50,808 bases of DNA from Mucilaginibacter sp. Lineage in GTDB: Bacteria > Bacteroidota > Bacteroidia > Sphingobacteriales > Sphingobacteriaceae. The translations under genes and the position numbers were made by a program. Below the pieces are notes generated by a model. The model was not told where the DNA came from and searched no databases. It was given only the letters and a program-made list of their open reading frames with translations. This document shows, one piece after another, positions 33,748-41,320 of the stretch. Where the stretch lies: contig JAQBOH010000010.1 in NCBI GenBank assembly GCA_028288125.1, forward strand, positions 1 through 50,808, in the 5' to 3' direction. Positions within the stretch are counted from its first letter, which is position 1, and each line of letters opens with the position of its first letter.

Positions 33748-33868
33748 GAGTCGGGAAAGTCCGAAAAGTCAGTAAAGTCGGAAAGTATATTATGGGAGGA
33801 CTAATTACTTGTTCCAAAAAAAGATCCTTCTTTCGGGCTTTACTGACTTTTCGGACTTTCCTGACTCA
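33748..33868. repeat. Long inverted repeat around 3' end of a hypothetical gene
   Basis: The arm with GGAAAGTCCGAAAAGTCAGT (about 33748-33785) is complementary to ACTGACTTTTCGGACTTTCC (about 33831-33868) with few mismatches. The ~45-bp loop holds AGGACTAATTACTTGTTCC. The right arm covers the stop codon of the 33866-34432 gene, so the repeat has set that gene's C-terminus or doubles as its terminator. Confidence 0.75.
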
Positions 33869-34432
33869 ATTGAGCCTCTTTATCAGCTGCTCCTCCACCT
33901 TTTTGAATACCTGTAGTGGTTTTAACGCGCGCCAGCCCAAATCGTCGAGTGCGCCGCCGAAATTGATATAAAAGTCGATATTATTTCTTTTGAACTCTTC
34001 GATCACATGGTCGCGGAAATTAATGCCGGCTATCCAGCCGTCTTCCACATCCTGGAACCATTCTTCATAATAACAATCATCGGACGAGTGAAAGTTGAGC
34101 ACGTTTTCGCCGATCAGGATAAAATGAGTGATGCCATTATCGATCATTAGTTCAAGTATTTCGCGCTTCATCAGCATAATATCGTTATTAATGGCATCGT
34201 TCCATTCGCCTATAAACTCAATAATGGTATAGCCGCGCTCATAATCAACAAATAACACTTTCATGTACAGCGTATTTGACCCAAACGAGTCCCACTGCGG
34301 GTGCAGCAGGTAATTGTAAACCTGCTTATCAAATTCAAATTCGTTGTATTGCGTTGCATAAAATGGCGAATACTCATCCTCGGATGCGATATAATCATCC
34401 CGCCATTTGTAATATGGTTCTATCTCGTGCAT
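33866..34432 (-). CDS. Conserved-looking hypothetical protein, acidic, cytoplasmic
   Basis: A 188-residue protein with no signal peptide or membrane segment. It is rich in Asp, Glu and aromatic residues (MHEIEPYYKWRDDYIASEDE start; NFHSSDDCYYEEWFQDVEDGW). The central part alternates strands and helices (LYMKVLFVDYERGYTIIEFIG; LELMIDNGITHFILIGENVL). I do not recognise the family. It is upstream of nothing on its strand but a repeat, and murQ ends 80 bp upstream, so murQ and this gene may share a transcript. Codon use matches its neighbours. Confidence 0.75.
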   Translation of the reverse strand: MHEIEPYYKWRDDYIASEDEYSPFYATQYNEFEFDKQVYNYLLHPQWDSFGSNTLYMKVLFVDYERGYTIIEFIGEWNDAINNDIMLMKREILELMIDNGITHFILIGENVLNFHSSDDCYYEEWFQDVEDGWIAGINFRDHVIEEFKRNNIDFYINFGGALDDLGWRALKPLQVFKKVEEQLIKRLN

Positions 34433-34447
34433 TCTTTTTTAATTCCA

Positions 34448-34510
34448 AATGTGCGGATGTGCAGATGTGCAAATGAAATAATCTGCACATTCGCACATCG
34501 ATAATCTGCA
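34448..34510. repeat. TGTGCAGATGTGC-type inverted repeat
   Basis: AATGTGCGGATGTGCAGATG with GTGCAAATG on the left, and CTGCACATTCGCACATCG with CTGCACAT on the right, form complementary arms. The element fills the 80-bp gap between murQ and the next gene. Confidence 0.65.
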
Positions 34511-34512
34511 CA

Positions 34513-35325
34513 TCAATTCATTCCTTTATAATTATCTACCGCCTTGCGCACACTGCCATGCTCTTTTAATAAGCCTGCTGCAGTATTTTCGTCGAGCCCG
34601 GTTTGATTCATTACCATACGGGTGCCACGATTAACCAGCTTATTATTGGTTAATTGCATGTCAACCATTTTATTTCCCTTTACCCGGCCAATTTGTATCA
34701 TTACACAGGTACTCAGCATATTCAGCACCAGTTTTTGTGCCGTACCTGCTTTCATCCTGGTCGACCCGGTTAAAAATTCGGGACCGGTAATTACTTCAAC
34801 CGGATATTTAGCCTCAGCCGCAATCGGGCCGCCACTATTACAAACAATACAACCAGTGGTTATATTATGCTGGTTGGCTGTTTTTAATCCACCTATTACA
34901 TAAGGTGTTGTGCCCGAGGCGGCTATCCCTATCAAAACATCCTTATCATTAATTTTGTACTCTGCCAGGTCCTTCCAGGCCTGCTCAGCGTCGTCCTCGG
35001 CAAATTCAACAGCTTTGCGAATGGCACCGTCGCCCCCGGCAATAATGCCTACCACCATATCAAAGGGCACGCCAAAAGTCGGAGGACATTCAGACGCGTC
35101 CACCACACCTAAACGGCCGCTTGTACCCGCGCCAATATAAAAAAGCCTGCCGCCGGCTTTTATCTTCGCCGCGGTTGCAATTGCCAACGCTTCGATTTGC
35201 GGAAGCGCCCTGGCCACCGCCTCCGGAACTGTGTGATCGAGCTTGTTGATATGCTGAAGGATTTCAGCAACCGGCATTTGTTCCAGGTGATCGTAATATG
35301 AGTCCTTTTCGGTCGTAATTTCCAT
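34513..35325 (-). CDS. murQ: N-acetylmuramic acid 6-phosphate etherase
   Basis: A 270-residue SIS-domain enzyme that removes lactate from MurNAc-6-phosphate to give GlcNAc-6-phosphate during cell-wall recycling. Typical stretches are RLFYIGAGTSGRLGVVDASE, GIAASGTTPYVIGGL and TGSTRMKAGTAQKLVLNMLST. No other muropeptide-recycling gene is nearby. It is slightly shorter than the ~300 residues of the E. coli enzyme, but all motifs are present. Confidence 0.95.
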   Translation of the reverse strand: MEITTEKDSYYDHLEQMPVAEILQHINKLDHTVPEAVARALPQIEALAIATAAKIKAGGRLFYIGAGTSGRLGVVDASECPPTFGVPFDMVVGIIAGGDGAIRKAVEFAEDDAEQAWKDLAEYKINDKDVLIGIAASGTTPYVIGGLKTANQHNITTGCIVCNSGGPIAAEAKYPVEVITGPEFLTGSTRMKAGTAQKLVLNMLSTCVMIQIGRVKGNKMVDMQLTNNKLVNRGTRMVMNQTGLDENTAAGLLKEHGSVRKAVDNYKGMN

Positions 35326-35417
35326 TCAGTAAGCCAATATATTGTACAAAATTCGGTAAAAATGTTGATTATAAGTCTAAGCCAGCTGATAACTTAATCA
35401 TAATAATTAAACAAGCT

Positions 35418-35433
35418 GGCACGCCGATTGTAG
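35418..35433 (+). promoter_or_regulatory. Sigma-54-like promoter before the small secreted protein gene
   Basis: TGGCACGCCGATTGTA fits the RpoN consensus TGGCAC-N5-TTGC[AT] at all but one base (GT in place of the -12 GC). Predicted initiation at about 35445 leaves a ~22-nt leader to the ATG at 35467. An enhancer-binding site is not identifiable from one copy. Confidence 0.55.
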
Positions 35434-35466
35434 TTATAAGACATAATATTAACTAATAATAAAATC

Positions 35467-35796
35467 ATGAGAAAGCTTATTTTAATATCTGCCGTTAGCT
35501 TAATGGCATTTACATCCGCATTTGCCCAGGACAGGCAGCAAACGGATCAAAGGACACGCGATCAGCAAACACGTAACCAGAGAAACAGTGATCAAACTGC
35601 CCGCGATCAAAGTAACCAGGGCCAAAGATCCGGTGATCAGAGTGTCCGCAACCAAAACAACCGCGACCGGAGTATCCAGGTAAACTCACGCGACCAAAAC
35701 AACCGGTATAGCTATAACACGGGCAGCCAAGCCAGCCGCTATCACTCGCGAAAAAGCAAATATCACAAAAGAAGAACGAGCGAATATCACCAGTAA
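35467..35796 (+). CDS. Small secreted Q/N/R/D-rich low-complexity protein
   Basis: A 109-residue protein. Residues 1-21 are a signal peptide (MRKLILISAVSLMAFTSAFA, cut before Q). The remaining ~88 residues are almost only Gln, Arg, Asp, Asn, Ser and Thr in a loose R-[ND]-Q repeat (RTRDQQTRNQRNSDQ...), ending in a His/Lys/Arg/Tyr-rich tail (SRYHSRKSKYHKRRTSEYH). It is predicted to be disordered and basic. No known family is recognised; an envelope stress or polymer-binding role would be a guess. It forms a complete unit: sigma-54-like promoter, one gene, intrinsic terminator. Confidence 0.8.
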   Translation: MRKLILISAVSLMAFTSAFAQDRQQTDQRTRDQQTRNQRNSDQTARDQSNQGQRSGDQSVRNQNNRDRSIQVNSRDQNNRYSYNTGSQASRYHSRKSKYHKRRTSEYHQ

Positions 35797-35806
35797 TAAA
35801 ACAATC

Positions 35807-35836
35807 AAAAGCCTAAGCAATTAGGCTTTTTTTTTC
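35807..35836 (+). terminator. Intrinsic terminator of the small secreted protein gene
   Basis: AAAAGCCTAA - GCAA - TTAGGCTTTT followed by a further run of T: a 10-bp stem with a GNRA-type tetraloop, 11 bp after the stop codon. Confidence 0.9.
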
Positions 35837-35887
35837 TCCTATTTTTTAAAATATCCAGCTCAATCTCCACCTATAGCTAATTGTTGC

Positions 35888-35895
35888 TATTTTTG
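35888..35895 (+). promoter_or_regulatory. Possible -7 element of the 35902 gene
   Basis: TATTTTTG matches TAnnTTTG 6 bp before the ATG at 35902, predicting a nearly leaderless transcript. No -33 TTG is found. Confidence 0.35.
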
Positions 35896-35901
35896 ACATT
35901 C

Positions 35902-36174
35902 ATGTTATCTATAACCAACCATACGCTTGAGAAACTGGAGTTGCTGCTGCGCACAGCGGGCTACCGGGTGAGATATGAAAAAGGGAACTTTAAAACAGGA
36001 GCGTGTTTGTTACTTAACAGTAAGGTTATTGTGGTTAACAAGTTTTCGGGCCTTGAAAGTAAAATACTGGCGATAAGCGAACTGGCGTGCGAACTTGAGA
36101 TTGATTATAATGAACTGGATGAAAAACAGGTTGTTTTTTTACAGCAGCTTAAACAAACTAAACTGGAACTGTGA
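35902..36174 (+). CDS. Small conserved-context hypothetical protein
   Basis: A 90-residue cytoplasmic protein (MLSITNHTLEKLELLLRTAG start), probably alpha/beta, ending in a charged helix (LDEKQVVFLQQLKQTKLEL). I do not recognise a family. The ATG at 35902 is chosen over a TTG at 35881, which lies upstream of the promoter-like TATTTTTG. Its stop overlaps the GTG start of the next gene by 4 nt (GTGA), so the two are translationally coupled and probably act together. Confidence 0.7.
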   Translation: MLSITNHTLEKLELLLRTAGYRVRYEKGNFKTGACLLLNSKVIVVNKFSGLESKILAISELACELEIDYNELDEKQVVFLQQLKQTKLEL

Positions 36175-36932
36175 CGATAACTTTTTTAGGAACCGGAACT
36201 TCGCAGGGCGTGCCTGTTATTGCCTGCAACTGTGAAGTTTGCACATCGGCCGACCCGCGCGACAACCGTTTGCGGACGTCAATACTAATTGAAGGTGAAG
36301 ACCAAGTTATCGTTATTGATTCGGGGCCTGATTTCAGGTACCAGATGCTGCGCGCCGGCGTTCAGCGGCTGGATGCTATTGTATTTACGCATGAACACAA
36401 GGATCATATTGCCGGGCTGGATGATATCAGGGCTTTCAATTATAAACAACAGTCGCCTATTGACGTTTACGCCGACCGACGCGTTCAGGAGGCGCTGAAA
36501 CGCGAGTTCCACTATATTTTTGCCGACTATAAATATCCCGGGATACCGCAGCTCAACCTCCATACTATCGGGCTGGACCCCTTCACTATCGGCAAAATAG
36601 AATTTATTCCCATCGAGGTGATGCATTATAAATTACCTGTACTTGGTTTTCGCATTAATGATTTTACCTATATTACTGATGCGAAAAGCGTATCGGACGA
36701 TGAAAGAGAAAAAATAAAAGGGTCGAAAATACTTGTTATCAACGCGCTTCAAAAGCAATATCATATTTCGCACTTTACTTTAGAAGAGGCTATCGCTTTC
36801 GCCGAGGAAATGGGCGCCGAAAAAACGTATTTCACACATATCAGTCACCGCTTAGGCACACACCAGTCTATTTCGGCCATGCTGCCGCCAAATATTGAGC
36901 TGGCTCATGACGGGTTGAAACTCGTTGTCTGA
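36171..36932 (+). CDS. MBL-fold metallohydrolase, PhnP-like
   Basis: A 253-residue metallo-beta-lactamase-fold phosphodiesterase with a GTG start overlapping the upstream stop. It has the PhnP-type opening GTGTSQGVPVIACNCEVC, whose cysteines could hold a structural zinc. The catalytic metal motif H-x-H-x-D-H is THEHKDH, with later ligands in YITDAKS and FTHISHRLG. PhnP cleaves ribosyl 1,2-cyclic phosphate, but no phn genes are near, so the substrate is open. The stop codon lies within the left arm of a long inverted repeat. Confidence 0.9.
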   Translation: MTITFLGTGTSQGVPVIACNCEVCTSADPRDNRLRTSILIEGEDQVIVIDSGPDFRYQMLRAGVQRLDAIVFTHEHKDHIAGLDDIRAFNYKQQSPIDVYADRRVQEALKREFHYIFADYKYPGIPQLNLHTIGLDPFTIGKIEFIPIEVMHYKLPVLGFRINDFTYITDAKSVSDDEREKIKGSKILVINALQKQYHISHFTLEEAIAFAEEMGAEKTYFTHISHRLGTHQSISAMLPPNIELAHDGLKLVV

Positions 36933-37013
36933 ACACGATTAAAGGATTGTCAAGATTACCCTAGACCCCTTAATCTCACAAATCAATTAAATCCTTTAAT
37001 CGCGTTCAGACAA
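36925..37013. repeat. 24-bp-arm inverted repeat at a convergent junction
   Basis: TTGTCTGAACACGATTAAAG with GATT (36925-36948) pairs with AATC and CTTTAATCGCGTTCAGACAA (36990-37013) with one mismatch around a 41-bp spacer. It covers the 3' end of the PhnP-like gene and touches the stop of the next gene, so it may act as a shared terminator. Confidence 0.85.
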
Positions 37014-37014
37014 T

Positions 37015-37503
37015 CTACAGCTTTACAAAACTCACACGGTCAATTGAGCCGCGGTAGCTGCCTAGGTGACCTTTGTGCATTACATCGATTTTGCCGCGAA
37101 GGGTAACCGTTTTATTGTCTAATTGCGTGAATTTGCCATCGTTAAATTCAAACAGGCCGATGTGTGTACCTGTAAGATAAAGAGGACAATCCTGGCTGAA
37201 GTTCACCCAAATAGCATGGCTATTTGAATGATCGACAAATAAACTATCATTAACCAGCGCCGATTGATCTCTTGATTCTTTATAGGTGCCGGTTATTTCA
37301 ACATATTGGTGATCGTAAATTTCTATGCTGTCAATCAACTGGCTGAACCTAAGCCGCTTAAACGAAAGATTGTCGTTGCAATCGCTTTTATATATCTTTT
37401 TTTTGCTTGTACAGGATAGCAAAACAAAAACGGCCATGACAATGACGAAAAGAAACGGCCTGTTATAAGAGATCGAAAAATATTTAGGGGGCATATATTT
37501 CAT
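37015..37503 (-). CDS. Predicted lipoprotein of unknown function
   Basis: A 162-residue protein with a basic start, a hydrophobic segment (FLFVIVMAVFVLLSC) and a lipobox LLSC with its cysteine near residue 31. It should be lipid-anchored in the envelope. The mature part looks beta-rich, with YVEITGTYKES, AIWVNFSQDCPLY and KTVTLRGKIDV, resembling an OB-like fold, but I recognise no family. It stands alone, convergent with the PhnP-like gene. Confidence 0.75.
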   Translation of the reverse strand: MKYMPPKYFSISYNRPFLFVIVMAVFVLLSCTSKKKIYKSDCNDNLSFKRLRFSQLIDSIEIYDHQYVEITGTYKESRDQSALVNDSLFVDHSNSHAIWVNFSQDCPLYLTGTHIGLFEFNDGKFTQLDNKTVTLRGKIDVMHKGHLGSYRGSIDRVSFVKL

Positions 37504-37605
37504 CCGGGGTAGTCATTTAATATTAAACTCTGCAATGCCCGGTACATTGCCCTCCGCACAAAAATTATGTATTAGACAATTTACCATGCAAAAGGTTTAA
37601 TTTAA

Positions 37606-37613
37606 TAATTTTG
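37606..37613 (+). promoter_or_regulatory. Possible -7 element of the double esterase gene
   Basis: TAATTTTG matches TAnnTTTG 42 bp before the ATG at 37656. No TTG is seen 19-21 bp upstream. Confidence 0.35.
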
Positions 37614-37655
37614 ATATGCACTGATAAACTTTATATTTAAAATAAAAAACCAATT

Positions 37656-39221
37656 ATGTACAAAAAAATAGCCATCGCGGCTTTGCTGCTTTTTACAATT
37701 GCCGCAAAAGCCCAAAAAGTAATCCCGTTATATCCGGGCTCAGCGCCCGGATCCGAAAAATGGACCTACAGCGAAAAGCAAATTAAAACCGGCGATTTTG
37801 AACTGGTTTATAATGTTTCGCACCCAACATTAACCGTTTATACGCCCGACCCCGGTATCAATACCGGCACTGCTGTGATCGTTTGCCCGGGCGGCGGATT
37901 TCATATTTTAGTAACCAGTTTTGAAGGCACCAACGTGGTTAACTGGCTTACAAAAAAGGGCATTACGGTATTCCTGCTAAAATACAGGCTTGGCGAAAGC
38001 TTTACTGACAATCCCGGACAAGAACTAAGCGATAATATGAAAAAGAGCGATTTCCAGCAAAAAATAAAACCTATTGTGCCGTTTTCGATCGCCGATGGAA
38101 AAGAAGCCATTAAATATGTAAGGGCACATGCTGCTGAGTATGGCTTCTCCGCTTCTCGTATTGGCATCATAGGGTTTTCGGCAGGCGGAACTGTTACTGC
38201 GTCGTCAGCCTTTAACTATACACCGGAAACCCGTCCCGACTTTGTTGCGCCTATCTATGCCTATATGCCGCCGGCCCTGCAAGGGACTATCGCTGCTGAC
38301 GCGCCGCCGATGTTTCTGGCCGCGGCTTCAGATGATGAGCTGGGCCTTGCCACTCACAGCGTTGATCTTTATTCGAAATGGCTGGGCTCGAAGCATCCGG
38401 TGGAATTGCATATGTACGAGAAAGGCGGCCACGGGTTTGGCATGCGCCCACAGCATATCCCGACAGATACCTGGATTGACCGTTTTGGCGACTGGTTGGG
38501 TTTAAATGGATTTTTAACACCTATTGATCCGAAGGTTATTGCTAACCTTGCGCGGCGGGACAAAGACAGGCAGATTGCCGCCGACCGGATATACAAGGAT
38601 TGGCCATTCATTAAACGATTTGAAAGCGAAAACAGCACCGTGCCTGCACCGGCAACCGGTGAAAAGCGGGTGGTGTTTATGGGCAATTCAATAACAGAAG
38701 GATGGAAAAATTCAGATCCTTCATTTTTTGCCGGGCGGCCGTATTACGACCGGGGCATCAGCGGGCAAACCACCGGGCAAATGCTGGTGCGCTTTCGCGG
38801 GGATGTGATCAATTTAAAGCCTGCCGTTGTGGTGATCATGGCCGGCATTAATGATATCGCCGAAAACAACGGCCCTTCAAAGCTGGAAGACGTGTTTGGA
38901 AATATTGTTTCGATGGCCGAACTGGCGCGGTTAAGTCATATAAAAGTAGTGCTTTCGTCCGTTATGCCGGCCTATAACTTTCCATGGCGACTCTCCATTG
39001 ACCCCAAACCAAGCATTACCGCGCTTAACGCGATGTTAAAAGATTACTGCGAAAAAAACAAGATGGTTTACCTCGACTATTTTACCGCTATGGCCGATGA
39101 AAGGCGGGGCCTGCCAGCTAATCTGTCAAAAGATGGCGTGCACCCCAATTTAGCCGGTTATAAAATAATGGAGCCGCTTGCTGAAAAGGCTATCAGTGAG
39201 GCGTTGAGAAAAGAGAAGTGA
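37656..39221 (+). CDS. Secreted double esterase: alpha/beta hydrolase plus SGNH domain
   Basis: A 521-residue protein with a signal peptide (about 1-19, ending AKAQ) and two hydrolase domains. The first (about 25-290) is an alpha/beta hydrolase: oxyanion-loop CPGGGFH, nucleophile S175 in GFSAG, acid in ASDDELG and His in GGHGFG. The second (about 335-521) is an SGNH/GDSL esterase: S345 in MGNSITEGW, the Gly in DRGISGQT, Asn in AGINDI and D493-x-x-H496 in DGVHPN. Both active sites look complete. Such pairs often deacetylate plant polysaccharides, which is plausible but unproven. A 33-bp palindrome separates it from a convergent peptidase-like hydrolase. Confidence 0.88.
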   Translation: MYKKIAIAALLLFTIAAKAQKVIPLYPGSAPGSEKWTYSEKQIKTGDFELVYNVSHPTLTVYTPDPGINTGTAVIVCPGGGFHILVTSFEGTNVVNWLTKKGITVFLLKYRLGESFTDNPGQELSDNMKKSDFQQKIKPIVPFSIADGKEAIKYVRAHAAEYGFSASRIGIIGFSAGGTVTASSAFNYTPETRPDFVAPIYAYMPPALQGTIAADAPPMFLAAASDDELGLATHSVDLYSKWLGSKHPVELHMYEKGGHGFGMRPQHIPTDTWIDRFGDWLGLNGFLTPIDPKVIANLARRDKDRQIAADRIYKDWPFIKRFESENSTVPAPATGEKRVVFMGNSITEGWKNSDPSFFAGRPYYDRGISGQTTGQMLVRFRGDVINLKPAVVVIMAGINDIAENNGPSKLEDVFGNIVSMAELARLSHIKVVLSSVMPAYNFPWRLSIDPKPSITALNAMLKDYCEKNKMVYLDYFTAMADERRGLPANLSKDGVHPNLAGYKIMEPLAEKAISEALRKEK

Positions 39222-39230
39222 TTAGAGGTT

Positions 39231-39263
39231 AGACTTACGAAGTTTTTAAAACTTCGTAAGTCT
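39231..39263. repeat. 33-bp near-perfect palindrome, copy 2
   Basis: AGACTTACGAAGTTTT (39231-39246), one T, then AAAACTTCGTAAGTCT (39248-39263). It is the exact reverse complement of copy 1 at 11856-11888 and again lies between convergent genes. Confidence 0.85.
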
Positions 39264-39276
39264 TTCGGCTCTTAAA

Positions 39277-41157
39277 CTATTTCACAACCGGTAATATCAA
39301 TTTCGACTGATCGTGATAAACATTGATGGTTTCCTTTAAAAAGTCGGAATCCTTTGCGTGATAGATGTCAATGAATTGCTGCGGGTTACGGTCAACCAGC
39401 GGGAACCAGCTGCTTTGCATCTGCACCATAATGCGGTGGCCTCTTTTAAAGGTATGGGCAACATCGGGCAGAGTGTATTTTACCTGCGTTGGTTTGCCCG
39501 GCACAAATGGCCCGGGGTTCGAATAACTGTCGCGGTACCTGCCGCGCATAATTTCGGCGCGAACAAGCATTTCATAGCCCCCCATCGGGTATTTTAAAGC
39601 CGGATCGTTCTCGGCGTAAATATCGATGTTATTATAACTCCCGTTATCCGGGAAAACATCTATCAGCTTTACGACAAAATCAGCGTCGGTATTTGATAAG
39701 CTCACCAAAAGATCGGCAACTACGGGGCCTGCTAAAGTAACATCATCCGTTAAAATGTCAGTTTTATAAGTCAAAACATCTGTGCGGCGTTCGGCGAAAC
39801 GCTGATCGTCGGTCATGTAGTTACGGGTGCGATTAAAATGGACGTCCTGGGTGTAAGGCACTGGTTTGGCCGGATCGCTGATGTAGGTATCAAACGACGG
39901 CTTTATGGTATTTCCTTTTCCAAACGAAAGCTTCTCTCCTTTCTGCAGATAGATATCTGTTGGCTGAACATCGGCAGGCGGCCATTGCGGCAACTGGCGC
40001 CATTTGTTTTCGCCGGTGAAAAATACACTGGCTTTACTGATCTTATCAACCGAACCTACACCTCTCAAATAATAATCGAAAAAAGGTATTTCTATATTAT
40101 TGGCATACCATTCGCTGGTGTTGCTTCCCCACGGCACATTGCCCAGGTGGGTTCCGTCGTTATTTCGCCATTGCTCATGGTACCATGGGCCCATCACCAG
40201 GCGGTTGTTTGTCGCGGGGCTTTGCTTATCAATGGCTTTATATACGTTCCATGCACCAAAGCAGTCCTCGGCATCGAATATCCCGCCAACTACCAGCATG
40301 GCCGGCTTAACGTTTTTTATGCCCGTCCTGGCATTGCGCGCCATCCACCAGGCATCACGGTTAGGGTGGTTCATCATCTGGTTCCAGAATATTAAGCTGT
40401 CGCCCATTAATTTGGTGAGGTTCGGCAACGCGCCGGCGCTTAAATAAAATTTATAGTTGTCGTGTATAGGCGGGTCATAAGTGGGAGCAGCTATTGAAGT
40501 GGGGCGCGGATGAGGCTGGCCAAAACCAAATTCCTTGTAAAAGGCAAAAGCATCCATCTGAAAAAAGGCGCCATTGTGATGAAAATCGTCACCAACAAAC
40601 CAATCTGTTACCGGCGCCTCCGGGCTAACGGCTTTTAACGCCGGATGGCCGCTTAACGAAGCCATAGTGGAGTAAAAACCGGGGTACGAAATGCCGAACA
40701 CACCAACATTGCCGTTGTTATCTTCCAGGTTTTTTACCAGCCAGTCAATGGTATCGTACGTGTCGCTGGCTTCATCAATATCTTTATTGGTCTTTTTATT
40801 GGCGTTGAACGGACGCACATCCATAAAAACGCCTTCGCTCATCCAGCGGCCGCGCACGTCAGCTATTACCATTATATAACCTTTACGGCAATATTGAATG
40901 AGATGATTTACCCAGAACGGCCGGTATTGATCTTTTCCATAAGGCGCGCAGGAGTATGGCGTACGCTCCATTAATATGGGATGTTTTTCGGCGTTAGCCT
41001 TTGGCTGGTAAACGGAGACGAACAGCTTGATGCCATCCCGCATGGGAATGGTTACTTCCTTTTTTGTATAATTATTGACAAACCATGTTGAATCGGCGCT
41101 TTGAGCGGAAACAACAAAAGGCGTAAGGAAAAATAAAAGGACGTATAATTTTTTCAT
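39277..41157 (-). CDS. CocE/NonD family hydrolase, secreted
   Basis: A 626-residue enzyme of the X-Pro dipeptidyl-peptidase/alpha-amino-acid ester hydrolase group. Residues 1-19 are a signal peptide (LLFFLTPFVVSAQ). The alpha/beta core contains VIADVRGRWMSEG and nucleophile S157 in GISYPG. A jelly-roll C-terminal domain typical of CocE follows (DLLVSLSNTDADFVVKLIDVFPD, and HRIMVQMQSSWFPLVDRN). It probably cleaves acyl or aminoacyl esters or amides outside the cytoplasm. It is transcribed towards the double esterase gene; the amidase gene starts 163 bp from its start, divergently. Confidence 0.92.
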   Translation of the reverse strand: MKKLYVLLFFLTPFVVSAQSADSTWFVNNYTKKEVTIPMRDGIKLFVSVYQPKANAEKHPILMERTPYSCAPYGKDQYRPFWVNHLIQYCRKGYIMVIADVRGRWMSEGVFMDVRPFNANKKTNKDIDEASDTYDTIDWLVKNLEDNNGNVGVFGISYPGFYSTMASLSGHPALKAVSPEAPVTDWFVGDDFHHNGAFFQMDAFAFYKEFGFGQPHPRPTSIAAPTYDPPIHDNYKFYLSAGALPNLTKLMGDSLIFWNQMMNHPNRDAWWMARNARTGIKNVKPAMLVVGGIFDAEDCFGAWNVYKAIDKQSPATNNRLVMGPWYHEQWRNNDGTHLGNVPWGSNTSEWYANNIEIPFFDYYLRGVGSVDKISKASVFFTGENKWRQLPQWPPADVQPTDIYLQKGEKLSFGKGNTIKPSFDTYISDPAKPVPYTQDVHFNRTRNYMTDDQRFAERRTDVLTYKTDILTDDVTLAGPVVADLLVSLSNTDADFVVKLIDVFPDNGSYNNIDIYAENDPALKYPMGGYEMLVRAEIMRGRYRDSYSNPGPFVPGKPTQVKYTLPDVAHTFKRGHRIMVQMQSSWFPLVDRNPQQFIDIYHAKDSDFLKETINVYHDQSKLILPVVK

Positions 41158-41320
41158 GAGAATAAATAAAAGCTGAATATGCTAATTTTTTGATAAGAAT
41201 AGAAATGCCACACTGTTCATACAATAAACTATAATCAATTCGCCAATAATTTATTTTTCTTCTACACTGTTTAAGTGCCTAAAAATTTTGTTAATTGTAG
41301 CTGATTTATCAAACCCTATC

